Below are positions 1 to 8,802 of a DNA stretch of 64,000 nt, one piece after another. This DNA is from Nitrosomonas stercoris. GTDB lineage: Bacteria; Pseudomonadota; Gammaproteobacteria; Burkholderiales; Nitrosomonadaceae. Position numbers and translations under genes: made by a program. The notes beneath the pieces were generated by a model. It saw nothing but the letters and a program-made list of their open reading frames with translations, ran no database searches and was not told the origin of the DNA. Numbering within the stretch: position 1 is the first letter of the stretch; each line of letters begins with the position of its first letter. The DNA is taken from assembly GCA_006742785.1 (NCBI GenBank), contig AP019755.1, positions 1,302,001 to 1,366,000 on the forward strand. The letters are read 5' to 3'.

Positions 1-105
1 TACGCCAGTCCGCCAGATGATCCTGCAGAAGGCAAGGATGTGTATGATGTGTACTCGTTATCGGACAAGGTGGGGCTTAATGGTATTCCTTACAATCAGT
101 GGTGA
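1..105 (+). CDS. Pseudopilin, C-terminal end (partial)
   Basis: Frame 1 is open from the window edge to TGA at 103-105 and ends in [17 protein letters not shown] small Asp/Pro-rich stretch followed by DVYSLSDK and a final W resembles the C-terminus of GspG-like major pseudopilins. The next gene, also a pseudopilin, has a similar ending ([19 protein letters not shown]), which supports a tandem of related prepilin genes. The N-terminus lies outside the window, so the class (GspG, or another prepilin) is inferred. Confidence 0.6.
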   Translation, partial: YASPPDDPAEGKDVYDVYSLSDKVGLNGIPYNQW

Positions 106-488
106 AATTTTTTTCTGAATTGAAAGCACGTGGTTTCACGTTAATCGAATTGTTGGTCGTAATGAGCATTATTGCGCTATTGCTAACAATTGTTTCACCG
201 CGCTACTTTACGTCGGTCGATCGTGCCAAGGAGGTAGTACTTAAACAAAATTTGAGTATTTTGCGTGATGCCATCGATAAATATCATGCCGATACTGGCC
301 AATATCCAGATAGTTTGAATCAATTAGTCGAAGATCGCTATATTCGCGCAGTGCCGGTTGATCCCATCACAGAAGAGGATCTTTGGGCAGAATTGCCACC
401 GCCCGATCCTGAAATGGAGGGTATATTTGATGTGCATACCTTATCTGGCAAACAAGCGCTGGATGGGTCATTTTATGAAAAATGGTAA
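99..488 (+). CDS. Prepilin-type pseudopilin (GspG/PilE-like)
   Basis: The 129-residue protein starts with a short basic leader, then [21 protein letters not shown], the classic prepilin signal: cleavage after Gly, Phe at +1, Glu at +5, and one hydrophobic helix. The rest ([29 protein letters not shown]) has the GspG pattern of a long helix followed by the YP..L..L and P.DP segment. The start is GTG at 99 or GTG at 102, overlapping the upstream pseudopilin end by a few bases, so translation is probably coupled. It likely assembles into a periplasmic pseudopilus after prepilin peptidase processing. No secretin or ATPase gene is visible here, so the machine it serves is unknown. Confidence 0.8.
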   Translation: MVKFFSELKARGFTLIELLVVMSIIALLLTIVSPRYFTSVDRAKEVVLKQNLSILRDAIDKYHADTGQYPDSLNQLVEDRYIRAVPVDPITEEDLWAELPPPDPEMEGIFDVHTLSGKQALDGSFYEKW

Positions 489-1081
489 TGAAACCATCCA
501 GAAAAGAATCGGGATATATTTATATCTGGATGTTGTTTGCTGTTATGCTGGCAGGCGCGATGCTGTCAGCCACAGGGTTGGTTTGGCAAACGGAGATTAA
601 GCGCGAAAAGGAACAGGAATTGTTATTTATTGGAGATCAATTCAGACAAGCAATTGAATCTTATTACAGTGCTTCGCAGACGGCGGTGGATGGAGGTAGT
701 CGTTATCCGGAAACATTGGAGAAATTGCTGAAAGATGAGCGTTTTCCAGGGATCAAACGCCATCTTAGAAAAATTTATGTTGATCCGCTGACCAATAGCC
801 GTGATTGGGGGCTGGTCAAGCTGGAAGATGGTGAAATAATTGGTGTCTATAGTCTTTCAACGGGGACACCCATCAAACGGGCTCATTTTCCAGTGGAATA
901 TGCCGAATTTGAAAATACTGCGAGCTATCAGGACTGGAAATTTGTCTTAACAGCAGCAGGCAGTGCTGGAGGGCAGGATACGCAACTGACGGATCAGCCG
1001 GAAAATAGAAATATACAGGATAGTGCGACCTTGTCGCCAGAACCAACCAATGCTCCATCTGATCCACTTTCTCGCAATTAA
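482..1081 (+). CDS. Atypical pseudopilin-like membrane protein
   Basis: This 199-residue protein overlaps the preceding pseudopilin gene by 7 bases and is probably in its operon. It has a basic leader (MKPSRKES), then GYIYIWMLFAVMLAGAML, which resembles a prepilin signal followed by one membrane helix, but Trp stands at +5 where Glu is usual. Loss of the +5 Glu is known in tip-type minor pseudopilins such as GspK. The middle contains YYSAS.TAVDGGSRYPETLEKLLKD and YVDPLTNSRDWGLV, a GspG-like periplasmic layout. The C-terminal 40 residues are Thr/Pro/Asn-rich and look disordered. Start may be at 482 or at the in-frame ATG at 488. The specific role is not recognised. Confidence 0.7.
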   Translation: MVMKPSRKESGYIYIWMLFAVMLAGAMLSATGLVWQTEIKREKEQELLFIGDQFRQAIESYYSASQTAVDGGSRYPETLEKLLKDERFPGIKRHLRKIYVDPLTNSRDWGLVKLEDGEIIGVYSLSTGTPIKRAHFPVEYAEFENTASYQDWKFVLTAAGSAGGQDTQLTDQPENRNIQDSATLSPEPTNAPSDPLSRN

Positions 1082-1245
1082 TTTATCCTACCTTGAATAG
1101 AGCTGGTTGTTGGTGGCGATAAGATTGGATCAATTAACTGATCAGTCGGTAATGGTTTAGGTTGGCAAATGACAGAAAATGGTGATACGTGCCGTAATTA
1201 CAAATAACAAGAACCAAGTATGTTACTCAAAATCTGAATAAATCA

Positions 1246-2979
1246 ATGCTGAAGGCAAATTACAAGATGAATGTTATTTTAACGACGTTATTGGCTCTGC
1301 TGCTGGGTGTGGCAGGGTGTACCCAGCTTCCCAAAACAGGTAACCAGTTTGCATCTGGTGAGGCGGCATCTAATCATGCAGCAGAACCTGAACTCACCGA
1401 AGATTTGCTGTTCAATTTTATGCTGGGAGAAATTGCCCTGCAGCGCGATCAATCTGATGTGGCCGCAGAGAGTTTTATTCAAATGGCACGAGAAACACGT
1501 GATCCACGAATAGCAGAACATGCCACTGATATCGCGTTGCGTGCACGTCGTTTTGATGAAGCGGAGGAAGCAATTGGCTTATGGGCTGCGCTGGAGCCAG
1601 ATTCTATGCATGCACACCAGGCTGCAGTTGCGTTGTTTGTAGCTACTGGAGAGCTGGATAAAGTGCGAGTACATGCTGAGCGTTTACTGGTGTTGGAGCC
1701 GGAAACGACTGATAAAGCCTTTATGCAACTCAATAAACTTTTATCCAATCATGCGGATAAAAACGCCGTGCTCAAATTGATTCAGCAACTGGCTGCGCCT
1801 TATCCTGATTTACCAGAAGCGCATTTTGCTGTGTCACAAGCAGCTTGGGTAGATAAACAGCCTAAATTAGCGGCACAAGCCATGCAACAGGCGCTGGAAT
1901 TACGGCCAGCATGGGAAGTAGCAGCCGTGCATCAAGGTCGAATTTTGCAGAATCTTGGCAAAGATAAGGCGACATCCTTTTATGAACAATATCTTGGTCA
2001 ATTTCCGCAGGCAAACGATGTGCGAATTGCTTATATTCGCATGTTGATGGATGAACAAGAATTTGATCAAGGACGAGAACAATTTCAAAAACTGGAGCAA
2101 GCCAACCCCTCCAATCCGGATATTGCACTGGCAATTGGGCTTTTGTCAGCTGAACTGGAAGATCTGGACAATGCCGAGAAATATTTTACACGCGCAATAC
2201 AGCTCGGAATCGAAGATAAAAATGCTGTTTATTTTAATCTAGGTCGCGTTTACGAACTTTCGCAGCGTGATGCGGAAGCCATGCAAGCTTATCAGCAGGT
2301 TGAATATGGGGAACGTTATATCCCGGCTCATGTACGCTATGCTTTTTTGCTGTCAAAGCAGCAAGGTATTGCCCCTGCCAGGAAATATCTGCAAGCAATT
2401 CCCGTCACAGACGCACGGCAACGCAATCAGCTGTTGATGTCCGAAGCACAATTATTACGAGAGCATGATGATTTTCAGGGAGCATACGATTTATTGGATG
2501 CTTATCTCCAGAAACATCCGGATCGGGTTGAGCTGCTCTATGATCGTGCGCTGGCGGCAGATAAAATTGGCAAACAGGATGTGCTAGAGCGCGATCTGCG
2601 CAAGCTGATTCAACTTAAACCGGATAATGCCCATGCCTACAATGCGTTGGGCTATAGCTTGGCTGAGCGTGGTGAACAATTGCCCGAAGCATTAGTGCTA
2701 ATCAAAAAGGCTGTTGAGCTGTCTCCTGATGATCCTTATATTCTGGATAGTTTGGGTTGGGTATATTACCGGATGGGTGACCCCAAAAAAGGTATCAAAT
2801 ATGTCAAACTTGCTTTTGATACGCGTTCTGACCCAGAAATTGCCGCGCATTATGGAGAATTGCTGTGGATATCTGGTGCCAGACAAGATGCTGAAAAAAT
2901 TTGGCAAATAGCTTTGGAAAAACACCCTGATAATGAATTGTTGTTGGAAACAATACAACGGCTGATGGGTCGGCCATAG
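1246..2979 (+). CDS. TPR-repeat lipoprotein
   Basis: The 577-residue protein has a short signal peptide ending in a lipobox (LLGVAGC), so it is expected to be lipidated at Cys and anchored to a membrane. The remainder is almost entirely tetratricopeptide-like helical pairs. Clear repeats include PDNAHAYNALGYSLAERG and PDDPYILDSLGWVYYRMGD near residues 455-520. TPR arrays are protein-docking scaffolds, and proteins of this build in betaproteobacteria are often annotated only as TPR protein. The start is ATG 1246, or ATG 1267 which has an AAGG a little upstream; both leave the lipobox intact. It stands alone, about 165 bp after the pseudopilins and convergent with norD. Partners are unknown. 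Confidence 0.8.
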   Translation: MLKANYKMNVILTTLLALLLGVAGCTQLPKTGNQFASGEAASNHAAEPELTEDLLFNFMLGEIALQRDQSDVAAESFIQMARETRDPRIAEHATDIALRARRFDEAEEAIGLWAALEPDSMHAHQAAVALFVATGELDKVRVHAERLLVLEPETTDKAFMQLNKLLSNHADKNAVLKLIQQLAAPYPDLPEAHFAVSQAAWVDKQPKLAAQAMQQALELRPAWEVAAVHQGRILQNLGKDKATSFYEQYLGQFPQANDVRIAYIRMLMDEQEFDQGREQFQKLEQANPSNPDIALAIGLLSAELEDLDNAEKYFTRAIQLGIEDKNAVYFNLGRVYELSQRDAEAMQAYQQVEYGERYIPAHVRYAFLLSKQQGIAPARKYLQAIPVTDARQRNQLLMSEAQLLREHDDFQGAYDLLDAYLQKHPDRVELLYDRALAADKIGKQDVLERDLRKLIQLKPDNAHAYNALGYSLAERGEQLPEALVLIKKAVELSPDDPYILDSLGWVYYRMGDPKKGIKYVKLAFDTRSDPEIAAHYGELLWISGARQDAEKIWQIALEKHPDNELLLETIQRLMGRP

Positions 2980-3008
2980 TAATACAAAACCATAGCGTGG
3001 CAGCGTTA

Positions 3009-4949
3009 TTAACTTGTTAATTGTCGATAGAGCGCTGGAATGACTTCAATCAGTCGCTCTGGCCGATCGATAATGGCGTAGCCGCCACGGCCAAACAAAT
3101 AGGGAAAGTAATCTTGCGCGTGTTGGTCAATGGTAATGCCAAACAGTTTTAATCCTTGCCGACGCGCTTCCATAATCGCCTGGCGAGTATCTTCGACACC
3201 ATAACGCCCTTCGTAGTGATCCAGATCATTCGGTTTGCCATCAGTCAGCAGCACAATAAGACGATGGCGTTTCGGTTGTTGTGCTAATAATTGACTGACA
3301 TGTCGCAATGCCGCACCCATGCGGGTGTAATAACCGGGACGGAGTGCAGTAATGCGACGCAGCGTCTGGCTACTAAAAGATTCATCGAAATCCTTGATGG
3401 TTGTAATCTGCACAAACTGACGTTTGCGAGAAGTGAAGGTGTGGATGGAAAAACGATCGCGGCAGGCGGCAATACCAATAGCCAGTGCAATCAACGCTTC
3501 TTTTTCAATATCCAGCACACGTCGCTCGTTAATCCAACTATCAGTGGATAGCGAAACATCCATCAGCACTGCAACCGCCAGATCCCGGCTTTGTTCATGT
3601 GCAGCAAGATAGAATCTATTTGAAGCGCTGCCTTGAGCCAGCAGATCGGCTTGAGCACGTACAAATGCATCTAGATCCAGCTCCGAACCATCAGGCTGGC
3701 CACGCAATATTTCCCGATGGGGGCGCAGTGCTTCAAGTTGGCGACGAATACGGCGAAACTGTTTCCGGGCATGGTCATCAGGTATCCATTGTTCTCCCGT
3801 TTCCGCAGCAGTTTGGCACAACACTTGGCAATGATCGGCATGATAACGCTTACGACGATAGTCCCATTCTGGATAAGTCAGCTGTGCCAGCAGGCGGGTT
3901 GGATCGGTATCTTCCGGTGCCAGATCAAGATCAAATTTCAGCACGGTTGCCGCGTGGTGCTGATGCGTAGTCACAGCGATTTCTTCTGTCTCATCGGCTA
4001 CTTGGCGCGCAGAAGATTCTTCATCATCTTCCACTGGCCGGTTGACATTGACCATTTCTGACCAGGTAAGCAGTTTTTCAAAGCGGTTCAGCAATAAAGG
4101 ATCATCGCGCTCACTTTGCTCAAATTGCTTGCGCTGGGCTTTCCTGCTGTGTGAATCTTCCGGAGAGATTGTTCGGCTGGTTTGTGTTTCATCAACTGTA
4201 TGAATCCGATTTGAGTTAGCTTGTGCATAGGTTGCGGTGGTTCCCCATAGCGGTACCGGTAGAAACGAGTGGTAGCCCTTGTTGGCACGTAAATTACTGA
4301 AATCTGGTTTGGGGTGCTGAACATGCGCGAGTAAGTTCAGTGTTGCCGGATCAGCAGCATGCGGTGCCTGCCCAAGTAATGCTCGAATAATTGTTTCTAT
4401 TTGCTGTTCCTGTACAGGTAATGAACGTAGCGGGCGTGCTGCCAGCAAATGAGTACACAATGTTTGGTATGTTTGCTTTAACCCAGGATAGCGCTGACAG
4501 ATGATCTGGCTGGTTTGCCAGGCGCGCTGCAGAAAATACAGATCGGCCTGAAAGGGATCACCAGTTGGCAGGGGAGACTTGTCTGTGCATGCAAAAAAAG
4601 CAGCCAACCAGAAATAAAGTTGCCGATTGAGTGAGACTTCGGGGAATAAACTAATTTCAACGGGTAGCAGCAAACGTTCCGGACCGAGTTCAGCCTGGGG
4701 CAATTTTTCTTGATGATGTCCTAAACGTTGTTTCCAGCGCAAACGGTGCCGAGTGGTTTGCGGCAAAGTAGCAGTAAGTAGCAAGCCATGATCACCCCCC
4801 ATGCCATGAAAAAAGGTACGCAATGCTGCGTGGACGGATTCCAGTGTTACAGTCGCTGCCGGGTAGTGTGGATAGCCGTTTTCAGTTTGGCCGATTAGTC
4901 GGTGCCACAGGCGGCCGATTTGTTCTTCCAGTTCCAGCCATTGCCACAT
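3009..4949 (-). CDS. norD: Nitric oxide reductase activation protein NorD
   Basis: The 646-residue cytoplasmic protein has a C-terminal von Willebrand factor A domain with a MIDAS motif (DVSLSTDSW, Asp-x-Ser-x-Ser) near residue 465 and LTDGKPNDLDHYEGRYG near residue 570, as in NorD/CbbO-family proteins. These work with a MoxR-type AAA+ ATPase (NorQ) to mature the NO reductase, probably inserting the non-haem iron. It is the last gene of norCBQD, 5 bp after norQ on the same strand, so co-translation is likely. The long N-terminal half is of the helical NorD/CbbO type without a motif I can name. Length fits the family. Confidence 0.93.
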   Translation of the reverse strand: MWQWLELEEQIGRLWHRLIGQTENGYPHYPAATVTLESVHAALRTFFHGMGGDHGLLLTATLPQTTRHRLRWKQRLGHHQEKLPQAELGPERLLLPVEISLFPEVSLNRQLYFWLAAFFACTDKSPLPTGDPFQADLYFLQRAWQTSQIICQRYPGLKQTYQTLCTHLLAARPLRSLPVQEQQIETIIRALLGQAPHAADPATLNLLAHVQHPKPDFSNLRANKGYHSFLPVPLWGTTATYAQANSNRIHTVDETQTSRTISPEDSHSRKAQRKQFEQSERDDPLLLNRFEKLLTWSEMVNVNRPVEDDEESSARQVADETEEIAVTTHQHHAATVLKFDLDLAPEDTDPTRLLAQLTYPEWDYRRKRYHADHCQVLCQTAAETGEQWIPDDHARKQFRRIRRQLEALRPHREILRGQPDGSELDLDAFVRAQADLLAQGSASNRFYLAAHEQSRDLAVAVLMDVSLSTDSWINERRVLDIEKEALIALAIGIAACRDRFSIHTFTSRKRQFVQITTIKDFDESFSSQTLRRITALRPGYYTRMGAALRHVSQLLAQQPKRHRLIVLLTDGKPNDLDHYEGRYGVEDTRQAIMEARRQGLKLFGITIDQHAQDYFPYLFGRGGYAIIDRPERLIEVIPALYRQLTS

Positions 4950-4954
4950 GCTGC

Positions 4955-5734
4955 TTAACCGAATGTGGCGCGTATGAGTTCAAACAATCCTTGTTGTACT
5001 TCTGGTTCATCACTGAGTGGTTCAACTAATGCAGCTTGTGCGGCCTGCAAAGGATCCAGTCCGGCAGCCATCAGTGTGGCGCAGTACACCAGCAATCGAG
5101 TGGAAACATTTTCTTCCAGGTCAGTTTCCTTGAGACGACGCAATTGTGTTGCCAGATTGACCAACGCAGTACAACGCTCTCGCGCCAGCCCGCTTTCATT
5201 GGCGATGATTTCCAGCTCGGTTTCTGGTGGCGGAAAATCAAACGATAGCGCAATGAAGCGTTGTCTTGTGCTGGGCTTAAGCGCTTTCAAAATATTCTGA
5301 TAACCGGGATTGTAGGAAACAACCAGCATGAAGTTATCTGGCGCCTGTAATGTTTCATTGGTGCGCTCTAGCGGCAGCATGCGCCGATCATCCGTCAGTG
5401 GATGCAGCACCACCGTGACATCTTTGCGCGCTTCCACGACTTCATCCAAATAGCAAATGCCGCCTTCGCGAACAGCGCGAGTGAGAGGACCATCCGCCCA
5501 CACTGTTTCTCCCCCTTTGATTAGATAACGGCCAGTCAGATCGGCTGCTGTTAAATCATCATGGCAAGAGATGGTGAAGAGCGGCCGCTGCAGTCGAGCG
5601 GCCATGTGGGTGACAAAGCGGGTTTTGCCGCAACCGGTTGGGCCTTTCAGCAACAATGGCAAACGTTGCTGAAAGGCGGTGGTAAACAACTCACATTCGT
5701 GATCAACCGGAACATAAAATGGCAAATCTGTCAT
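4955..5734 (-). CDS. norQ: AAA+ ATPase NorQ (MoxR/CbbQ family)
   Basis: The 259-residue protein has Walker A GPTGCGKT near residues 34-41, a Walker B-like ICYLDEV near 93-99, and the C-terminal CbbQ-type domain. NorQ/NirQ/CbbQ proteins form hexameric AAA+ rings that act with a VWA partner to activate a metalloenzyme, here the cytochrome c-dependent NO reductase. It sits 17 bp after norB and 5 bp before norD on the same strand. Length is normal for the family. Confidence 0.94.
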   Translation of the reverse strand: MTDLPFYVPVDHECELFTTAFQQRLPLLLKGPTGCGKTRFVTHMAARLQRPLFTISCHDDLTAADLTGRYLIKGGETVWADGPLTRAVREGGICYLDEVVEARKDVTVVLHPLTDDRRMLPLERTNETLQAPDNFMLVVSYNPGYQNILKALKPSTRQRFIALSFDFPPPETELEIIANESGLARERCTALVNLATQLRRLKETDLEENVSTRLLVYCATLMAAGLDPLQAAQAALVEPLSDEPEVQQGLFELIRATFG

Positions 5735-5751
5735 TGGTTTGTGCAGTGGCT

Positions 5752-7098
5752 TTATTTACCAGCTGGCTGCAAGTTTGTGGATGCAGTGATTTGGTTTTTG
5801 ATCGGCCCAAGCGTAGCGTAAATATATAAAATTGCGCCAATCACGAATACCACACCAGATAGTAACCGCATCCAATAAAATAAATCGAGTTGCTGCTGAA
5901 TTTCCATGTAACCCATGCCCACTACGCGTTGCAGGTGGGTTTGCAGCACACCAGCAAAGGTCAGAGTGAAGGTCATGAATGCCATGGAAGCCGTCATCAC
6001 CCAGAAGCTCCACATATTGAGAATCTGGTTATACGGCTGCACATTGCGCAATTGCGGCAGAGCATAGGTGAAGAAAGCCAGATTGAGCATCACGTAAGCA
6101 CCATAAAATGCCATGTGTCCGTGGGCAGCAGTAATTTGTGTGCCGTGACTGTAAAAGTTTATGGATGAGAAACTATGCATTAAGCCCCAGACGCCAGCGC
6201 CAAAAAAAGCCATGACTGGACAACCTAAACTCCAAAGCATGGCAGCTTTGTTAGGATGATTGCGCCCGCTGCGATACACCATGTGAAAACACCACAATAC
6301 CATCGCAAAAAACGGCAAAACTTCCAGAATCGAGAACAAGCTGCCGATCCATTGCCAATAGCCAGGCGTGCCAATCCAGTAATAATGGTGGCCAGTACCC
6401 AGCAGACCGCTGAACAATGCTAAGCCGACAATGACATACAGCCATTTTTCAATGACTTCGCGATCCACCCCCGTCATTTTAATCAGCAGGAAAGCAAGCA
6501 TGGATGCCATGATCAATTCCCAGACACCTTCTACCCAGATATGTATCACATACCACCAGTACATTTTGTCGAGCGCGAGGTTATCCGGATTATAGAAAGC
6601 AAACAGAAACAAAAGCGCTGCACTCCACATGCCTAGTAGCAGCACTGTGGAGACAGCCGTTTTCCGCCCTTTGAGCACTGTCATGGAAACGTTGTACAGA
6701 AACAGCAGAAACGCGACAACCAGTAATATTTTGACCCATAGCGGCTGCTCCAGAAATTCTCGCCCTTCGTGTATGCCCATGAGATAACTCACCACCGCAC
6801 CTAATGCTGCAAAAACGAAGATAAATAATTGTAACCAGGCAATTTTAGGGCTGTGAATCTCGCGTTCACTTTCTTCCGGAATGAGGAAATAGGCGGCGCC
6901 AAAATAACCCAGCAGCAGCCAGATGATCAGCGCGTTGGTGTGAATCATGCGAATGATGTGAAACGGCAGGCTGTCAGCCAGAAAATTAGGCAACGTATAG
7001 ACAGTGCCAGCCAGTACACCAACGATGACTTGCGCGGCGAATAGTGCCAATGCCGCAATAAAATAGGGATAAGCTAACTTTTGAGTTACATACTTCAT
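5752..7098 (-). CDS. norB: Nitric oxide reductase large subunit NorB
   Basis: The 448-residue protein has about 12 membrane helices and belongs to the haem-copper oxidase superfamily. It shows the NorB landmarks: MIHTNALIIWLLLGYFGAAY in the second helix, YVIHIWVEGVWEL with the His/Glu-containing helix near 185-197, GTGHHYYWIGTPGYWQ near 246-261 (non-haem iron histidines) and AAHGHMAFYGAYVMLN near 333-348 (haem ligands). It reduces 2 NO to N2O in the cytoplasmic membrane, with electrons from NorC. Length matches short cNOR subunits. It has a good ribosome-binding site (AAAGGAG, 8 bp before ATG). In ammonia oxidisers NorCB detoxifies NO made during nitrifier denitrification. Confidence 0.96.
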   Translation of the reverse strand: MKYVTQKLAYPYFIAALALFAAQVIVGVLAGTVYTLPNFLADSLPFHIIRMIHTNALIIWLLLGYFGAAYFLIPEESEREIHSPKIAWLQLFIFVFAALGAVVSYLMGIHEGREFLEQPLWVKILLVVAFLLFLYNVSMTVLKGRKTAVSTVLLLGMWSAALLFLFAFYNPDNLALDKMYWWYVIHIWVEGVWELIMASMLAFLLIKMTGVDREVIEKWLYVIVGLALFSGLLGTGHHYYWIGTPGYWQWIGSLFSILEVLPFFAMVLWCFHMVYRSGRNHPNKAAMLWSLGCPVMAFFGAGVWGLMHSFSSINFYSHGTQITAAHGHMAFYGAYVMLNLAFFTYALPQLRNVQPYNQILNMWSFWVMTASMAFMTFTLTFAGVLQTHLQRVVGMGYMEIQQQLDLFYWMRLLSGVVFVIGAILYIYATLGPIKNQITASTNLQPAGK

Positions 7099-7134
7099 GA
7101 ATGGTCTCCTTTGGGATGTGTGAGTTCAGATGAA

Positions 7135-7587
7135 TCAGCCAGCATTATTGGGCGGCCATCCCTGGGTATCGATGCGACTAACCCATTCAAGAAAATCAAT
7201 TAAATCATCCAGTTCCTGTTCAGTTAAATTGAACTGCGGCATCTGACGCCGGCCTGGTACTCCAGTTGGTTGTGCGCGCATCCACGCTTTTAATCCCATT
7301 CTGGCGCCTTCCGGATGTTCACGCCCGCCGTAGCGTACCCAAACATTCCCGATTTCTGGTGCAAAATAAGCACCTTCACCCAGTAACGAATGACAGTTAA
7401 TACAGGCATGGCGCTCCCATACCCGTTTTCCCTGTGCAACAGAAGGGGTGAGAGTGGCTTCATCAGTTGAATGGTTGACGATATACAAGTGAGTGTTGAT
7501 AGATAATGCAATGAAAAGCAGCAGGAAAAAAGCTGTGCCACCGTAAAAAATATTACGCGCGGCTGATTTGGTAAGCTTTTCGCTCAT
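7135..7587 (-). CDS. norC: Nitric oxide reductase cytochrome c subunit NorC
   Basis: The 150-residue protein has one N-terminal membrane helix (FYGGTAFFLLLFIALSINTH) and a single periplasmic c-type haem site, CINCH, near residue 61, followed by LLGEGAYFAPEIGNVW, typical of NorC. MPQFNLTEQELDDLIDFL near 116-133 supplies the probable axial Met. NorC passes electrons from soluble cytochrome c to NorB. It is the first gene of norCBQD and has a strong Shine-Dalgarno (AAGGAG). The upstream region on this strand holds a TATAAT hexamer and no FNR or NsrR operator that I could recognise. Confidence 0.96.
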   Translation of the reverse strand: MSEKLTKSAARNIFYGGTAFFLLLFIALSINTHLYIVNHSTDEATLTPSVAQGKRVWERHACINCHSLLGEGAYFAPEIGNVWVRYGGREHPEGARMGLKAWMRAQPTGVPGRRQMPQFNLTEQELDDLIDFLEWVSRIDTQGWPPNNAG

Positions 7588-7618
7588 CGCGGTTCTCCTT
7601 GGTTAACTATTTCAAGTA

Positions 7619-7647
7619 ATTATAGCTGCTTGCTCAGTCGACAGCAT
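7619..7647 (-). promoter_or_regulatory. Candidate nor promoter
   Basis: Reading toward norC, a perfect TATAAT lies at 7619-7624, about 35 bp before the start codon. The best -35 positions 16-18 bp upstream (TGCTGT, ATGCTG) match TTGACA poorly, so the promoter may need an activator. This rests on hexamer matching only. Confidence 0.3.
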
Positions 7648-7695
7648 TTACAGGGTTGCTGAGTATAGCTGACCTGGATGGAATTTGTTTGTCAG

Positions 7696-7770
7696 TTCAA
7701 GCTGAAAATTGGCAAAAAAAGTGGAGTTTGGATTGATCTTTAACGCAGAAATGGCAGCACGAAAGATTGT
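7696..7770 (+). repeat. Dispersed repeat, copy 1
   Basis: The stretch beginning TTCAAGCTGAAAATTGGC and continuing through AAAAAAAGTGGAGTTTGG resembles 28651-28740, which begins TTCAAGGTAAAAATTAGC. Both then have a TTGATCTTTAACGC-type segment and GGCAGC(C)ACG. Both lie in short spacers between genes. No coding potential is evident. Confidence 0.6.
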
Positions 7771-7853
7771 GTATTTAATGTGTCAAACCTCAGCTATTGG
7801 TGTGACTGAGGCTTGTATTTTTTGAGAGGGGCTGTGGTGATAAGTGGTTGCAT

Positions 7854-8693
7854 TTATCTCACGGCGTTTCTTCTTGTCTCAGTGTGATGCGCGTACATAC
7901 CTGGATGTGCATCAATGGGGGCAAGGATAGATAGTTGATTGGTTGCGTTCATTACAATATTGATATCCTTTGCGACAACTTGATAAAGCGGGCGAAATAT
8001 CGAGCGCATGTTCGCAATAATGCTATGGGTTTCTACCATGGAAGGAAAACGTAAACCACGGTGTTCAACTGGTTCGCCGATAGATTCCAGTTGAGCTCCT
8101 AACCGGCTGAAGTGGCTTGCCAGCCGTTTTTCAGTGAGCATAAAAAGCACCTTGATGTTATATAAGCGTGCCAACTCAACTGTTCCAATGTAAAGGCCCA
8201 GTGGAATATAAGGAAAACGCAGTATAGAACCCAAACTAAAATCCTCTTCAGAGATGCTGATTGGATGATTCTTTTCGCCCTTACGTCGCCGAAAGGCAGA
8301 GATAACTGCTAATCGTGAAACTTCACCGATTTTGTCTGCAGGTAATTTCGCGGGATCTATGATGGATCGATCAAGTGTTTGTGCGCAAGTTCTTTCAAAA
8401 GGCAGTCTTTTATCGCTACTCCCCAATGGAGGACGAATAATACGGGTGCAGCCAATGAAAGTATTGTTGTGAATGCTGCGAATCAGCAGGTGTAGTGAGC
8501 GGGCATCATATTCATCTATTTCAAATCCATCAGGTCGTGAGGTTTCAAAATGTAAATCTTCACAGTAGACGGCATGCCGAACACGATAGGCTTCCTGTTT
8601 TAATTCCTCGGTAAGCGCGGGCACAATTTCAAAATATTGTTTAAAAGATGTACCTAGATGATTGATTCCCTGTGTAAACATAGTGGTATCCAT
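7854..8693 (-). CDS. PEP-CTERM/exosortase-associated acyltransferase
   Basis: The 279-residue protein resembles the N-acyl amino acid synthase/autoinducer-synthase-like GNAT family that is co-distributed with exosortase and PEP-CTERM systems. It has EAYRVRHAVYCEDLHFE near residues 33-49, the typical RY.VYC start, then DEYDARSLHLLIRS and GCTRIIRP (acyl-donor region) and KIGEVSRLAVISAFRRR (substrate loop). It probably joins an acyl group from acyl-ACP to an amine, but the product is unknown. No exosortase gene is in the window. The next genes on this strand and beyond encode a LolA-like protein and ABC transport parts, a setting that suggests lipid synthesis linked to export. Confidence 0.8.
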   Translation of the reverse strand: MDTTMFTQGINHLGTSFKQYFEIVPALTEELKQEAYRVRHAVYCEDLHFETSRPDGFEIDEYDARSLHLLIRSIHNNTFIGCTRIIRPPLGSSDKRLPFERTCAQTLDRSIIDPAKLPADKIGEVSRLAVISAFRRRKGEKNHPISISEEDFSLGSILRFPYIPLGLYIGTVELARLYNIKVLFMLTEKRLASHFSRLGAQLESIGEPVEHRGLRFPSMVETHSIIANMRSIFRPLYQVVAKDINIVMNATNQLSILAPIDAHPGMYAHHTETRRNAVR

Positions 8694-8802
8694 TTTTGGT
8701 AATAGGCTGTAAAGAGATGAGTAACGGACGTTTGCAGATAATAAACATGATATTTATGCCACTAATTGCTTGTTTGTCGCTTGAACTGATCTGTTACGCT
8801 AT

